Positions 7,915 through 17,375 are shown, numbered from the stretch's first letter. The stretch is 64,000 nucleotides of DNA from Paenibacillus sp. XY044 (GCF_002257645.1 NZ_NQMO01000002.1:1-64000); one strand, 5' to 3'. Made by a program: numbers and translations. Notes: generated from the sequence alone by a model not told the origin.

Positions 7915-8679
7915 ATGATGGCAGTCCGGAGATGGGCAGGTTTGGGTTTGGCGGTATGCATAGCGGCTTTGGTATGGATGGGGTATTTGTGGTACAGCGC
8001 GAATCTGACGTCGGCGCCGTCCCATCAGAATCCGGAAGAACTGCGCACCCTCTTGCAGCTGGGAAATGAAGTGGTGGACGTCCCGCAGCGTCTGGTTGTG
8101 AAGTGGCAGGGTGCCTGGGAAACCAAGGGCAATCAGGATCCTTATGAGGCGGCCGAGGAGCTGTCCCAATCACTGAATCTTCCGGGAGTGCAGCGGCTGA
8201 CCGAAGGCGGCCACCTGACGTACCGGGTCGTGGATACGAAAAATGGCGTTAATGTGCGGTTCAACTGGCAGGAAATATCGGAGGACCGCAGTTATATTAT
8301 TATTCAGCTAGAGGCGGCTGGTGACGAGCAGCTGAATGCTTTGAGCGAACTCCAGTCGGAATACGGGCAGGCGATGCGCAAAAACGGGATTGATGCTGAA
8401 TGGAATGCGTCTTTGCAGGGAACGGTTAAAGGGGAGCAAAATGCCGGATCGACCATGAAAGCGGTAGAGGGTGGCATTTTCAGAAATCTGGACGCGACGA
8501 AGGCGGAATCCTATGAGGATGCGACCACGGTCAGCAACGCTTATGAGGTGCCGTCATTGCGATCCGGTATCCAAAGCGGCGGGAAGATTCTGAACATGCA
8601 GGTGGCAGTCCATGAGGATCAATCGACCGGCAGCAGCCGGGTGACGATCGGGCTTCCGGTCATTACAATTGAGTATTAA
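7915..8679 (+). CDS. ywmB: YwmB-family (TATA-box-binding-fold) secreted protein
   Basis: The 254-residue protein has an N-terminal signal/anchor helix (RWAGLGLAVCIAALVWMGYLW). An extracytoplasmic region follows that resembles the YwmB family, whose members have an unexpected TBP-like fold and unknown function. The conserved type of segment LTYRVVDTKNGVNVRFNWQ and the repeated alpha/beta pattern support this. Start 7915 is preceded by GAAGGG; a second ATG follows at once (7918). It is transcribed alone, and no terminator is obvious before the zwf leader. Confidence 0.75.
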   Translation: MMAVRRWAGLGLAVCIAALVWMGYLWYSANLTSAPSHQNPEELRTLLQLGNEVVDVPQRLVVKWQGAWETKGNQDPYEAAEELSQSLNLPGVQRLTEGGHLTYRVVDTKNGVNVRFNWQEISEDRSYIIIQLEAAGDEQLNALSELQSEYGQAMRKNGIDAEWNASLQGTVKGEQNAGSTMKAVEGGIFRNLDATKAESYEDATTVSNAYEVPSLRSGIQSGGKILNMQVAVHEDQSTGSSRVTIGLPVITIEY

Positions 8680-8783
8680 ACCGGCCCAGAGCATCGACAA
8701 AAATTTTTGATTTGCCACAAAGTTAAACGGATAGCATCATGCTGATGAATATGCTAAAATGACATCAATCATTTTATGCCACA

Positions 8784-8870
8784 TAGATTGAACTAAAGTT
8801 TTGCATTGAACTTCCTGTTATAACGGCCCAATAGTGGCCGCCTATAACATCATTTCTTTAGTTCATTCTA
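8784..8870 (+). promoter_or_regulatory. large nested inverted-repeat element upstream of zwf
   Basis: Bases 8784-8798 pair with 8856-8870 with one T:T mismatch (core TGAACTAAAG / CTTTAGTTCA). Inside, TGTTATA (8816-8822) pairs with TATAACA (8843-8849) and CGGCC (8824-8828) pairs with GGCCG (8836-8840). The structure ends 71 bases before the zwf start and has no T tract. It could be a structured leader RNA, a small RNA or a dyad operator for zwf. I do not recognise it as a known riboswitch. Confidence 0.6.
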
Positions 8871-8941
8871 TACAGCCAAATTATGGTGTAAAATCGGGAT
8901 TTTGTAGAGACCAAAATACGACATAGAAAGAATGAGGAGCC

Positions 8942-10492
8942 ATGACTGAAAATCAAAATCTTGAAGCACTCAAAACACCTGGTGCTGTATTTTTTATTTT
9001 CGGGGCAACCGGGGATTTGGCCAAACGCAAACTGTTTCCTGCCATTTATAGTTTGTATCGTGAAGGTAAATTAGCCGAGGATTTTGCGGTCATCGGCGTC
9101 GCGCGGCGTCCGCGTACCCAAGAGGAGTTCCGTGAGGACATATTCCAGTCGATTCAGGAATTTTGCCGTTACAAGACGGAGGACAACGATAATTGGAAGA
9201 CGTTTGCGCAGCATTTTGAATATAAATCCCTCGATATCAACAACGTCGACGGATTCCGTGAATTAAACGAACAGACGGTGAAGCTTGAGAAGCAGTTCGG
9301 CATTCCGGGCAACCGCCTGTTCTACCTTGCTTTGGCACCCGAGCTGTTCGGGAGTGTATCGTTCAACCTGCAAAAGGGCGGCATGCTGGACGCCGAAGGC
9401 TGGAACCGCCTTGTCATTGAGAAGCCGTTCGGTTACGATCTGAAATCAGCCGAAGAACTGAACGAGCAAATTCGCCAGGTCTTTAAGGAAGAAGAAGTTT
9501 TCCGGATCGACCACTACCTGGGTAAGGAAATGGTGCAGAATATCGAAGTGATCCGCTTCGCCAACGCATTTTTCGAGCCGCTGTGGAACAACAAGCATAT
9601 CTCCAATGTGCAGATTACGCTGAGCGAAACCGTCGGCGTTGAAGAGCGGGGGGGCTACTACGACCATGCCGGTGCGCTGCGCGATATGGGACAAAACCAT
9701 ATGCTGCAGATGCTGACGATGATCGCGATGGAGCCGCCAAGCCGCCTGCTGCCGGAGGACATCCGCGACGAGAAGGTAAAGGTGCTACGTTCGCTCCGCC
9801 CGTACGAATCAGTGGAAGAAGTGAAAAAGAACGTGATCCGCGGCCAATACATCAAGGGCTCTGCCCGCGGCAAAGACCTGCCGGCCTACCGGGAGGAGGA
9901 CAAGGTCGATCCGAATTCCAATACGGAAACGTACTTTGCGGCGCGGCTGTTCGTGGATAACTTCCGTTGGGCGGGCGTACCGTTCTATATCCGGACCGGC
10001 AAACGCCTTCCGGTCAAAACGACGGAAATCGTCGTGGAATTCAAGAGCATGCCGAACAACGTTTATTTGGGCAAAAAATACAAGCTCGAACCGAACCTGC
10101 TGGTCATCCGGGTTAACCCGATGGAAGGCATCTATGTGAAGATCAATGCGAAAAAGCCGGGCTCCGAATCGGAGATCGAGCCGCTCGCCATGGACTTCTG
10201 CCAGAGCTGCATGGTCGGCATCAACTCGCCTGAAGCGTATGAGCGCCTGCTGCATGATGCAGCCCGCGGCGAATCGACGTACTTCACCCGCTGGGATGAA
10301 GTGGCTTCGGCCTGGTCCTTCGTCGATAAAATCGCCGAGGCCTGGGCGGAAAATCAGGGCGACATCGCCTATTATCCTGCCGGGTCTTGGGGGCCGAAGG
10401 AAACGGACGAACTGTTGGAAGCGGACGGCTTCCACTGGTGGCCGGTGAACGGTCAGGAAGAGGACAACGTCGTGTGGCAGATTGGCAAATAA
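8942..10492 (+). CDS. zwf: glucose-6-phosphate 1-dehydrogenase
   Basis: This enzyme oxidises glucose-6-phosphate to 6-phosphogluconolactone with NADP in the oxidative pentose phosphate pathway. At 516 residues it is the normal family length. The nucleotide-binding motif GATGDLAKRK is at 21-30, EKPFG at 160-164 and the substrate/catalytic motif RIDHYLGKE at 188-196. The start follows GAATGAGGAGCC. The gene is monocistronic, with the structured element upstream and a CATGCAG palindrome downstream. Confidence 0.97.
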   Translation: MTENQNLEALKTPGAVFFIFGATGDLAKRKLFPAIYSLYREGKLAEDFAVIGVARRPRTQEEFREDIFQSIQEFCRYKTEDNDNWKTFAQHFEYKSLDINNVDGFRELNEQTVKLEKQFGIPGNRLFYLALAPELFGSVSFNLQKGGMLDAEGWNRLVIEKPFGYDLKSAEELNEQIRQVFKEEEVFRIDHYLGKEMVQNIEVIRFANAFFEPLWNNKHISNVQITLSETVGVEERGGYYDHAGALRDMGQNHMLQMLTMIAMEPPSRLLPEDIRDEKVKVLRSLRPYESVEEVKKNVIRGQYIKGSARGKDLPAYREEDKVDPNSNTETYFAARLFVDNFRWAGVPFYIRTGKRLPVKTTEIVVEFKSMPNNVYLGKKYKLEPNLLVIRVNPMEGIYVKINAKKPGSESEIEPLAMDFCQSCMVGINSPEAYERLLHDAARGESTYFTRWDEVASAWSFVDKIAEAWAENQGDIAYYPAGSWGPKETDELLEADGFHWWPVNGQEEDNVVWQIGK

Positions 10493-10556
10493 AACCGATG
10501 GACCGGCACTTGGCCGTATGTTTCACTAAAGACATAGCCTGAAATGAATTCATCCT

Positions 10557-10573
10557 CATGCAGCCTCTGCATG
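10557..10573. promoter_or_regulatory. palindrome between zwf and prfC
   Basis: CATGCAG-CCT-CTGCATG is a perfect 7-3-7 inverted repeat. It has no T tract, so it is more likely an operator or a weak 3' hairpin of zwf than a terminator. An extended -10 (TGATACAAT, 10596-10604) for prfC follows. Confidence 0.4.
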
Positions 10574-10640
10574 GGGGTGATTTGCGTAGAGAATGTGATA
10601 CAATAATAGACATGACTTTAGTGATGAAGGGAATAGTGAA

Positions 10641-12224
10641 ATGAGCAAAGCGATAGATGATACGCTGCAGCAGGAAGTGGATAAGCGCCGGACGTTTGCG
10701 ATTATCTCCCACCCGGACGCAGGGAAAACGACATTAACGGAGAAGCTGCTCCTGTTTGGCGGCGCGATCCGGCTCGCCGGTACGGTCAAAGCGCGCAAAG
10801 CAAGCAAGCACGCGACCAGTGACTGGATGGAAATCGAGAAGCAGCGGGGGATCTCGGTTACTTCGTCGGTGATGCAGTTCGATTATAACGGGCATCGGAT
10901 CAACATTTTGGACACCCCAGGTCACCAGGACTTCAGTGAAGATACGTACCGTACGCTGACTGCCGCTGATGCCGCGGTCATGCTGATCGACGTGGCCAAA
11001 GGGGTCGAGGCCCAAACGATCAAGCTGTTCCAGGTGTGCGCGAAGCGGGGCATTCCGATATTTACGTTTATCAACAAGCTCGACCGGGAAGGCCGGAGCC
11101 CGTTCGACCTGATGGAGGAGCTGGAGCAGGTGCTGGGCATCCGCTCCGTGCCGATGAACTGGCCGATCGGGACCGGGCGCGAACTGTGCGGCGTCTACGA
11201 CCGCATGAAGAACCAGGTCGAGCTGTTCCAGGGGAACGACCACTCGACGATCCAGGTACAGAAGGTGGAGGACTATAACGACCCGATGATCCGCGAGATG
11301 GCGGGGGATTACCTGCACGATCAGCTGTGCCAGGACCTGGAGCTGCTGGACGTTGCGGGCGACCCTTTTGACTTGGAAAAGGTACAGAAGGGCGAACTGA
11401 CGCCGCTGTTCTTCGGCAGTGCGATCAACAACTTCGGGGTGCAAACGTTCCTGGAGAACTTCCTGCAGCTTGCTCCGAAGCCGGAGCCGCGCCGCAGCAC
11501 GGCCGGACTGATCGAGCCGACGAACGAGAAGTTCTCGGGTTACATTTTCAAAATCCAGGCGAACATGAACCCGGCGCACCGGGACCGCATCGCCTTCATG
11601 CGGATCGTGTCCGGCAAGTTTCAGCGCGGTATGAGCGTTAAGCATGTGCGGGCAGGCAAGGAAATTAAGCTGTCGCAGCCGCAGCAGTTCCTGGCGCAGG
11701 ACCGCGACATCGTCGATGAGGCGTATCCGGGCGATATTATCGGGCTGTTTGATCCGGGGATTTTCCGGATCGGCGACTCCCTGAGCCAGGGCAGCGAAAT
11801 CGTCTTTGACGAGCTGCCGACGTTCTCGCCGGAGATTTTCGCCAAGGTGACGGTCAAGAACGCCCTGAAACACAAGCAGTACCAGAAAGGTATCGACCAA
11901 CTGACGGAGGAAGGGACCATTCAGGTGTTCCATACGGTCAGCTTCGACGATACGATTCTGGGCGTTGTCGGCCAGCTGCAGTTCGAAGTATTCGAATACC
12001 GGATGAAAGGCGAGTACGGCGTGGATGTGCAGCTGCAACGGATGCCGTACCAGTTCGCCCGCTGGATCGTGGACGATCAGATCGATCCGAGCAAATTCCG
12101 CATCAACTCGACGCTGGTGAAGGATAAGAAGGGCAACTACGTCGTGCTGTTCGAGAACGAATACGCGATGCGTACCGCGATGGAAAAAAATCCGACCGCG
12201 AAGTTTTTGGAGACCGCTCCGTAA
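10641..12224 (+). CDS. prfC: peptide chain release factor 3
   Basis: RF3 is a translational GTPase that recycles RF1/RF2 from the ribosome after peptide release. The 527-residue protein shows G1 SHPDAGKTT (about 23-31), the switch region EKQRGISVTSS, G3 DTPGHQDFSEDTYRT and G4 NKLDREGR, followed by domains II and III. Length and motif order match RF3 rather than EF-G or LepA. The start at 10641 follows GAAGGG. A strong bidirectional terminator follows. Confidence 0.97.
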   Translation: MSKAIDDTLQQEVDKRRTFAIISHPDAGKTTLTEKLLLFGGAIRLAGTVKARKASKHATSDWMEIEKQRGISVTSSVMQFDYNGHRINILDTPGHQDFSEDTYRTLTAADAAVMLIDVAKGVEAQTIKLFQVCAKRGIPIFTFINKLDREGRSPFDLMEELEQVLGIRSVPMNWPIGTGRELCGVYDRMKNQVELFQGNDHSTIQVQKVEDYNDPMIREMAGDYLHDQLCQDLELLDVAGDPFDLEKVQKGELTPLFFGSAINNFGVQTFLENFLQLAPKPEPRRSTAGLIEPTNEKFSGYIFKIQANMNPAHRDRIAFMRIVSGKFQRGMSVKHVRAGKEIKLSQPQQFLAQDRDIVDEAYPGDIIGLFDPGIFRIGDSLSQGSEIVFDELPTFSPEIFAKVTVKNALKHKQYQKGIDQLTEEGTIQVFHTVSFDDTILGVVGQLQFEVFEYRMKGEYGVDVQLQRMPYQFARWIVDDQIDPSKFRINSTLVKDKKGNYVVLFENEYAMRTAMEKNPTAKFLETAP

Positions 12225-12248
12225 GTCTGCTGAAGCTTCTGTAATATA

Positions 12249-12286
12249 GAAAATACCCCTCAGCTAATCAGCAGAGGGGTATTTTC
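12249..12286. terminator. bidirectional terminator between prfC and sspI
   Basis: A 12-bp stem GAAAATACCCCT / AGGGGTATTTTC has A/T tracts on both sides. It serves the two converging genes. Confidence 0.93.
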
Positions 12287-12315
12287 ATTGCCGTAAATGC
12301 ACCGGTGCCTTTTTT

Positions 12316-12549
12316 CTAAGTCAGTGGACCCGGAGTAATTGTCTTCAAGTGCTCATGGGCGACATGGACGAGCTCATTCTGCTGCTTCGTGTCGATATTT
12401 TTCCACATCATTTCGAAGATCGCTCCCAAGCCGGGAAGCGCCTGCTCCGGGCCGTCGACGGAACCTTCGATCATTTCACGAAGCTCGGATTCATTGCTGT
12501 CATGGACCTTATGGACAATGGCTTGGCGCAGATCGAGAAGAACTGACAT
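12316..12549 (-). CDS. sspI: small acid-soluble spore protein SspI
   Basis: The 77-residue product reads MSVLLDLRQAIVHKV near its start and has the central LPGLGAIFEMMWKN block typical of SspI, a minor SASP made in the forespore. The ATG at 12549 has a strong site (CTGGAGGG, 9-base spacing), so the longer reading frame starting at 12666 is rejected. In Bacillus sspI neighbours the SpoU methyltransferase ysgA, and an equivalent gene lies about 1 kb away here with ktrA between. A forespore sigma promoter could not be identified by eye. Confidence 0.9.
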   Translation of the reverse strand: MSVLLDLRQAIVHKVHDSNESELREMIEGSVDGPEQALPGLGAIFEMMWKNIDTKQQNELVHVAHEHLKTITPGPLT

Positions 12550-12696
12550 TATCTTTTTCCCTCCAGGTAAACAGATTGAACCCTCACATCGAGCCGGTCC
12601 GCTTCCGCATGCCAATGTGCAAGACGTTCCGCTCTCTGGGCTCAGTCTGATTGTAATGATATTCATTAATAATGTGCCCCGGGGCAGGGGGCAAAA

Positions 12697-12725
12697 TTCA
12701 AGTTTTTCACCCGCTGTGATATAAT
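12697..12725 (+). promoter_or_regulatory. sigma-A type promoter of ktrA
   Basis: TTCAAG and TATAAT are separated by 17 bases, ending 38 bases before the ktrA start. Confidence 0.7.
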
Positions 12726-12763
12726 AATCAGGATAGACTTCTTACAGTCCGGGAGGTTAACAA

Positions 12764-13426
12764 ATGGCGAAAAAGCAGTATGCCGTCATCGGTATGGGAC
12801 GCTTTGGCTCCAGTGTCGCGAACACGCTGAGCGAAATGGGATTTGATGTGCTTGCCATCGATTCGGATGAACAGCGCACCCAGGCAGTATCGAATATCGT
12901 AACGCATGCCGTATCAGCGGATTCAACGGATGAAGAGGCGCTCCGTGCCCTGGGCATCCGAAACTTTGACGTGGTGGTTGTCGCCATCGGAGAAGACATC
13001 CAATCCAGCATTTTGACGACGCTCATTCTGAAAGACCTGGGCGTGGGGACGATCATCGTCAAGGCGCAAAATGAACTGCACGGCAAGGTTTTGGAAAAAA
13101 TCGGCGCAGATAAAGTGATTTTTCCGGAGCGGGATATGGGCATGCGGGTCGCCCACCATCTCACCTCCCCGAATATATTGGATTACATCGAGATTTCCGA
13201 AGATTACAGCATTTTGGAATTAAAGGCTTCGCAGGACATGGTCGGCAAAAACTTGAGGGAGCTCGACATTCGCGCCCGTTTTGGCTGCAACGTCATGGCG
13301 ATCAAGCACGGCACGAAGATGGATATTTCGCCGTATGCCGATGCTCCGCTGAGTGAAGACGATGTGCTTGTTATCGTCGGCGAGAAAAGCGATTTGACCA
13401 AGCTGGAGCTCGCTTATCCGAAGTGA
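12764..13426 (+). CDS. ktrA: Ktr potassium-uptake regulatory subunit (KtrA/KtrC type)
   Basis: The 220-residue cytosolic protein has an RCK_N Rossmann domain (VIGMGRFGSS at 8-17 for nucleotide binding, acidic residue at the end of beta-2 in AIDSDEQ) and an RCK_C domain (residues ~135-220). It forms octameric rings that gate a KtrB/KtrD channel in response to ATP/ADP and c-di-AMP in related bacteria. No membrane subunit is next to it, as is usual for ktrC. The A versus C assignment cannot be settled from sequence alone. GGGAGG precedes the ATG. Confidence 0.92.
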   Translation: MAKKQYAVIGMGRFGSSVANTLSEMGFDVLAIDSDEQRTQAVSNIVTHAVSADSTDEEALRALGIRNFDVVVVAIGEDIQSSILTTLILKDLGVGTIIVKAQNELHGKVLEKIGADKVIFPERDMGMRVAHHLTSPNILDYIEISEDYSILELKASQDMVGKNLRELDIRARFGCNVMAIKHGTKMDISPYADAPLSEDDVLVIVGEKSDLTKLELAYPK

Positions 13427-13491
13427 TCCGAGCTGGAGCGGAGAGAATTTCTATAGCTGAGGCATTTGAATAATAAGAAGGACGGTTAAGG

Positions 13492-14289
13492 ATGGACATC
13501 ATTTCACCGCAAAATTCCCGGGTCAAGGAATGGGCGCAGCTGCTCGAGAAGAAACACCGGGACAAGCAGCAAAAATATATCGTCGAGGGTATACACCTCG
13601 TACAGGAGGCGCTTACGGCCGAGGCAGACCTGGAATGCCTCGCTTTCGACCTGGAGCAGGGGATTCCGCCCGAGCTTGCTCACCTGGCCGGCGGGGAATC
13701 CGCGGAGTGGATCGGCGTATCGCCTGCGGTGATCGCGAAGTGTACGGATACCAAAACCCCGCAGCCGGTTTTTGCCGTTGCCCGGAAGGCCAAGACCGCG
13801 GCAGGGCTTGACGCCCTGATGAGCCGGGAGGGCAGCCTGGTCATCGTGCTGGACGGCGTGCAGGACCCCGGCAATGTCGGAACGATCATCCGTAGTGCCG
13901 ATGCAGCCGGGGCGGACGGGGTCATTCTGGGGCGCGGGTCGGCCGACCTGTACAACCCGAAGACGATCCGCTCGACCATGGGGTCGCTGTTTCATTTGCC
14001 CGTGGTGGAGGGGGATTTGATGGAAATTCTGCCGGAGGCAAAGCAGCGCGGCGCGCGGGTGATCAGCACCAGCCTGCAGGCGCAGAACACGTGCTACAGC
14101 TACGATTTCCGGCAGGGCTCCTGCTGGCTGCTCGTCGGCAACGAAGCTAAAGGGGTGTCGGAGCAGGCGCAGCAGCTGGTCGATGATGCGCTCATCATTC
14201 CGATGCAGGGGCAGGCTGAGTCGCTGAACGTGGCGATGGCTTCGACGCTGATGCTGTTCGAGGCGATGCGGCAGCGGCATTTTGCTTGA
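13492..14289 (+). CDS. SpoU/TrmH family RNA 2'-O-methyltransferase (YsgA/RlmP-like)
   Basis: The 265-residue protein has an N-terminal substrate-binding domain (NSRVKEWAQLLEKKHRDK, IVEGIHLVQEA) and a C-terminal SPOUT knot with the three SpoU motifs: DPGNVGTIIRSADAAG, LLVGNEAKGVS and IPMQGQAESLNVAMA. It should methylate a ribose in 23S rRNA using S-adenosylmethionine. Its closeness to sspI matches the ysgA neighbourhood of Bacillus. Site AAGGACGG precedes the ATG. A terminator follows 22 bases after the stop. Confidence 0.9.
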   Translation: MDIISPQNSRVKEWAQLLEKKHRDKQQKYIVEGIHLVQEALTAEADLECLAFDLEQGIPPELAHLAGGESAEWIGVSPAVIAKCTDTKTPQPVFAVARKAKTAAGLDALMSREGSLVIVLDGVQDPGNVGTIIRSADAAGADGVILGRGSADLYNPKTIRSTMGSLFHLPVVEGDLMEILPEAKQRGARVISTSLQAQNTCYSYDFRQGSCWLLVGNEAKGVSEQAQQLVDDALIIPMQGQAESLNVAMASTLMLFEAMRQRHFA

Positions 14290-14310
14290 ACCTGCCAGTG
14301 GATCCATAAT

Positions 14311-14355
14311 AAAAGGCAATTCCGATCGGTGTGCGATGCGGAACTGCCTTTTTTG
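14311..14355 (+). terminator. terminator after the RNA methyltransferase
   Basis: AAAAGGCAATTCCG pairs with CGGAACTGCCTTTT, followed by more T. It converges on the 3' end of uxuB and probably works in both directions. Confidence 0.88.
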
Positions 14356-14422
14356 CGTTTTGCCGGGCGGAGTGCTTCACGAGAGATGCCGCCCTGCCCT
14401 TGGAAAAAGCATTATACGTTTG

Positions 14423-15277
14423 TTATACGCCCGAATAGGCCATAAATCCGCCATCAACAGGCACCACCGTGCCGGTAATAAAGCCCGAGGTGGTGTCGTC
14501 CACCAGCCAGAGCAGGGTACCCAGCAGGTCCTCGGGAACGCCGAACCGGCGCATTGGCGTGTGGCTGATAATTTTATGGGAACGTTCGGTCAGGGAGCCG
14601 TCCTCGTTCGTCAGCAGATTCCGGTTCTGTTCCGTCAGGAAAAAGCCGGGAGCGATGGCGTTGACGCGAATGCCCGATTCGGCCAGGTGGACCGCCAGCC
14701 ACTGGGTAAAGTTATTAATCGCCGCTTTGGCCGCGCTGTACGCGGGCACCTTCGTCATTGGGCTGGGGGCGCTCATGGAAGAGATGTTCAGCACGACCGC
14801 GCCTGGGCGTCCGATCATTTGCTCGGCAAAGACCTGGGTTGGAATGAGGGTGCCGATCATATTGAGGCCGAGAACGTTCTGGAAGCCCTGAATGCTCAGA
14901 TCAAAAAACGTCGTGAAGCCCGGTTGTCCAAGATGCTCCGGCTTATAGATTTCTTCCGTCGTGTTGGCGCTGGGATGGTTTCCGCCCGCGCCGTTAAGCA
15001 GAATGTCGCACGGGCCGAAGGCATCGCGTACCTGGCGCTCCGCCGCCTGGACGCTGCTTGGATCCATCACGTCGCAGGACACGGCAAGCGCTTGGCCGCC
15101 GGCCTCGCGAATTTGGCGGGCAACGGCTTCGCCTTTCTCCACCGTCCGGTTCAAAACCGCGACCTTCACCCCTTGGCGTCCGAGCTCCAGCGCCATTGCG
15201 CTGCAGAGGACCCCGGAGCCGCCGGTAACAACCGCTGTTTTTCCCTGCAGGGCAGGATGGTTAGGCAATGCTTTCAT
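14423..15277 (-). CDS. uxuB: D-mannonate oxidoreductase, SDR family (UxuB/YjmF-like)
   Basis: The 284-residue short-chain dehydrogenase has the nucleotide-binding motif TGGSGVLC (18-25), the NGAGGNHP loop and the catalytic YSAAK (Tyr180, Lys184). It interconverts fructuronate and mannonate, feeding mannonate to UxuA. The context with uxuA and a GntR regulator makes this role more likely than other SDR activities. AAGAGGGATACGC precedes the ATG at 15277. The start overlaps the uxuA 3' end by 17 bases, so the two are translationally coupled. Confidence 0.88.
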   Translation of the reverse strand: MKALPNHPALQGKTAVVTGGSGVLCSAMALELGRQGVKVAVLNRTVEKGEAVARQIREAGGQALAVSCDVMDPSSVQAAERQVRDAFGPCDILLNGAGGNHPSANTTEEIYKPEHLGQPGFTTFFDLSIQGFQNVLGLNMIGTLIPTQVFAEQMIGRPGAVVLNISSMSAPSPMTKVPAYSAAKAAINNFTQWLAVHLAESGIRVNAIAPGFFLTEQNRNLLTNEDGSLTERSHKIISHTPMRRFGVPEDLLGTLLWLVDDTTSGFITGTVVPVDGGFMAYSGV

Positions 15278-16367
15278 GCGTATCCCTCTTTTCTGCGGTA
15301 GGTTGAAGCTTCTGATAGGCGTCCCACAGTCCCCAGAGGTACATAATGCCCATGGCACGGTCGTATAGGCCATATCCCGGTCGGCACTGCTCGCCCCATA
15401 GATGTCTGCCGTGGTCCGGGCGGGCGTAACCGGTAAATCCGGTGTCATGATAGGCCTTGACGATGCCCGCGATATCAACGGTGCCGTCCTGCGTCCGGTG
15501 CGAAGTCTCGATAAAGTCGCCGTTCTCATACACGCGCACATTGCGGATATGGGCAAAAGGAATCCGGTCTGCAAACTCATGGATCATGGCGATAATGTCG
15601 TTGTCCGGATTGGCTCCCAGGGAGCCGCTGCACAGCGTAATGCCGTTAGACGGACTATCTACCAGGGAGAGCAGCCGCCGCAAGCTGTCCTGGCCGGTCA
15701 TGATGCGCGGCAGCCCGAAAATCGGCCATGGCGGATCGTCCGGGTGAATGGCCATCGTAATTCCGCAGCGTTCCGCTGTCGGAATAATCGCCTCCAGGAA
15801 ATAGGCGAGATGAGCCCATAAATCCTCAGACGTCACATTCCGATAAGCCTCAAACAGGGAGGTCAGATGCGCAAGACGTTCGGGTTCCCAGCCCGGCATC
15901 GTCAGGGAACTGTTCTGGTTGATCGTCTGCACAAGGTCAAACGGGTCAATGCCGTGTATTTTGGATTTTTCAAAAAAGAGTGCCGTCGAGCCGTCCTCCA
16001 GCTGTTTGTAGAGTTCCGTCCGCGCCCAGTCGAACACCGGCATAAAATTGTAGCAAATGACTTTAACGCCGACCTTCGCCAGCTTTTCGATCGTTTTGAC
16101 GTAATTGTCGATATACTTGTCACGGGTCGGCAGCCCGAGCTTAATATCCTCGTGGACGTTAACGCTTTCCACCACTTCAAGATGAAGGCCGTGTGCTGCA
16201 GCCTGATCCCGGACAGCGATCATTTTCTCCATCGGCCATTCGTCTCCGGCCGGGACGTCATGAAGCGCCCACACGATACCTTCGACACCGGGAATTTGTT
16301 TGATATGATCCAGCGATACCGTATCATTGCCTTCGCCGAACCAACGGAATACCATACGCAATCCCAT
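15261..16367 (-). CDS. uxuA: mannonate dehydratase
   Basis: UxuA dehydrates D-mannonate to 2-keto-3-deoxygluconate in glucuronate breakdown. Family signatures include [11 protein letters not shown] near the start, [28 protein letters not shown] and [12 protein letters not shown], which carry the metal-binding Glu, His and Asp residues. Three starts lie within 12 bases (ATG 16367, TTG 16361, ATG 16355). A site AAGGCGGT fits the TTG best by spacing, so the first residues are uncertain. It is the second gene of a minus-strand operon behind the regulator. Confidence 0.94.
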   Translation of the reverse strand: MGLRMVFRWFGEGNDTVSLDHIKQIPGVEGIVWALHDVPAGDEWPMEKMIAVRDQAAAHGLHLEVVESVNVHEDIKLGLPTRDKYIDNYVKTIEKLAKVGVKVICYNFMPVFDWARTELYKQLEDGSTALFFEKSKIHGIDPFDLVQTINQNSSLTMPGWEPERLAHLTSLFEAYRNVTSEDLWAHLAYFLEAIIPTAERCGITMAIHPDDPPWPIFGLPRIMTGQDSLRRLLSLVDSPSNGITLCSGSLGANPDNDIIAMIHEFADRIPFAHIRNVRVYENGDFIETSHRTQDGTVDIAGIVKAYHDTGFTGYARPDHGRHLWGEQCRPGYGLYDRAMGIMYLWGLWDAYQKLQPTAEKRDTHESIA

Positions 16368-16479
16368 ACACCGCCTTGTCATTGTGTTGTTTTGCAAAAA
16401 GAAGCTGCTGCCATCTTAACGGCACCATTGTCCGGTTCCGTTGTGGCGTACTTTGGCGGCCTTTAGAGGCCAACATGAC

Positions 16480-17154
16480 TTACTTGAAATATTCCGGGTA
16501 GCGCTGCTTCAGGACCGGGAGGTTCGAAATGCTGAGGGTTAAATGCTCCTTCATGATCCGCTCGGCCAGTACCGCATTCCGGCTGCGGATGGCTTGGATC
16601 ATTTCCCGGTGCTGCTCAAACAGATGCCCCCAGTGAGGATCCAACGACAGCCATAACACGCGGGTGCGGTTCAGATGCGCGTTCATCTGCTGGATGACGT
16701 TCCATGTGCCCATTTTCCGGACCCCTTCGAACAGGATCCGATGAAAATCCTCGTCGAGCTCAAACATGCGCTTGCCGTCATGCCGCTCTATGCTCGCCTG
16801 CTGCAGCACGAGATTGTTCTCCATTTCCTGCAGCTTGTCTGCGGGAAAGGACTCGCAGGCGAGACGGATGACGGCCTTCTCCAGCTGCTCACGCATAAAC
16901 CGCGCTTCTTCCACCATGTCCAGATCGATCAGCGAGACACGGGTCCCCCTTTGCGGCAGCACCAGCAGCAGGCCCTCCTGGGCCAGGCGTACGAAGCTCT
17001 CCCGAACCGGCGTCCGACTGACGTGGAAGGTCAGGGACATTTCTTTCTCGGACAGGGCCGTCCCCGGCGGAAGCTCCAGGCTGACAATTTGCTGCTTGAG
17101 CTGTTGGTACACGATATTTCCGGCTGAACCGGTTTGGAGCATCGTTTCATCCAT
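16480..17154 (-). CDS. GntR/FadR-type regulator of the hexuronate operon
   Basis: The 224-residue regulator has an N-terminal winged HTH (residues ~15-75, with LKQQIVSLELPPGTALSEKE and SRTPVRESFVRLAQEGL) and a C-terminal all-helical FCD ligand domain with metal/ligand His residues (LDEDFHRILF, FEQHREMIQAI). Its targets are inferred from position: uxuA and uxuB follow on the same strand. The start is the ATG at 17154 with AGGAGGT and 9-base spacing; an overlapping ATG is out of frame. A perfect palindrome 28 bases upstream is the likely operator, so autoregulation is expected. Confidence 0.9.
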   Translation of the reverse strand: MDETMLQTGSAGNIVYQQLKQQIVSLELPPGTALSEKEMSLTFHVSRTPVRESFVRLAQEGLLLVLPQRGTRVSLIDLDMVEEARFMREQLEKAVIRLACESFPADKLQEMENNLVLQQASIERHDGKRMFELDEDFHRILFEGVRKMGTWNVIQQMNAHLNRTRVLWLSLDPHWGHLFEQHREMIQAIRSRNAVLAERIMKEHLTLSISNLPVLKQRYPEYFK

Positions 17155-17182
17155 ATCATGGATACCTCCTGACACTTCCATA

Positions 17183-17202
17183 CTACCATACAAGTATGGT
17201 AG
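17183..17202. promoter_or_regulatory. palindromic operator of the gntR-uxuA-uxuB operon
   Basis: CTACCATAC-AA-GTATGGTAG is a perfect 9-2-9 inverted repeat just upstream of the regulator's ribosome site. GntR/FadR-family proteins bind short palindromes of this size. I infer a hexuronate-responsive roadblock or repressor site. Confidence 0.75.
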
Positions 17203-17340
17203 ACGGAACGAAAATTTGCAGCGACTCGGACTAAAATATCCAAAATTAAGGAGGCAAGAAATTTACAAGCTCCAGAATCTCTAACTCTCTGTAAAGGAAA
17301 AGGGGATGGCAGGTGATCTGACAACCTTGTCACGAATAGC

Positions 17341-17375
17341 AAAAAAGCCGGCGGACTAAGTCCGTCGGCTTTTTT
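17341..17375 (-). terminator. terminator after clpP
   Basis: AAAAAAGCCG...CGGAC pairs with GTCCG...CGGCTTTTTT around a TAA loop. It lies downstream of clpP on the minus strand. Confidence 0.9.

Noticed and set aside
14961..16466. Plus-strand frames opposite uxuB and uxuA
   Set aside because: Antisense shadows of two clear enzyme genes.
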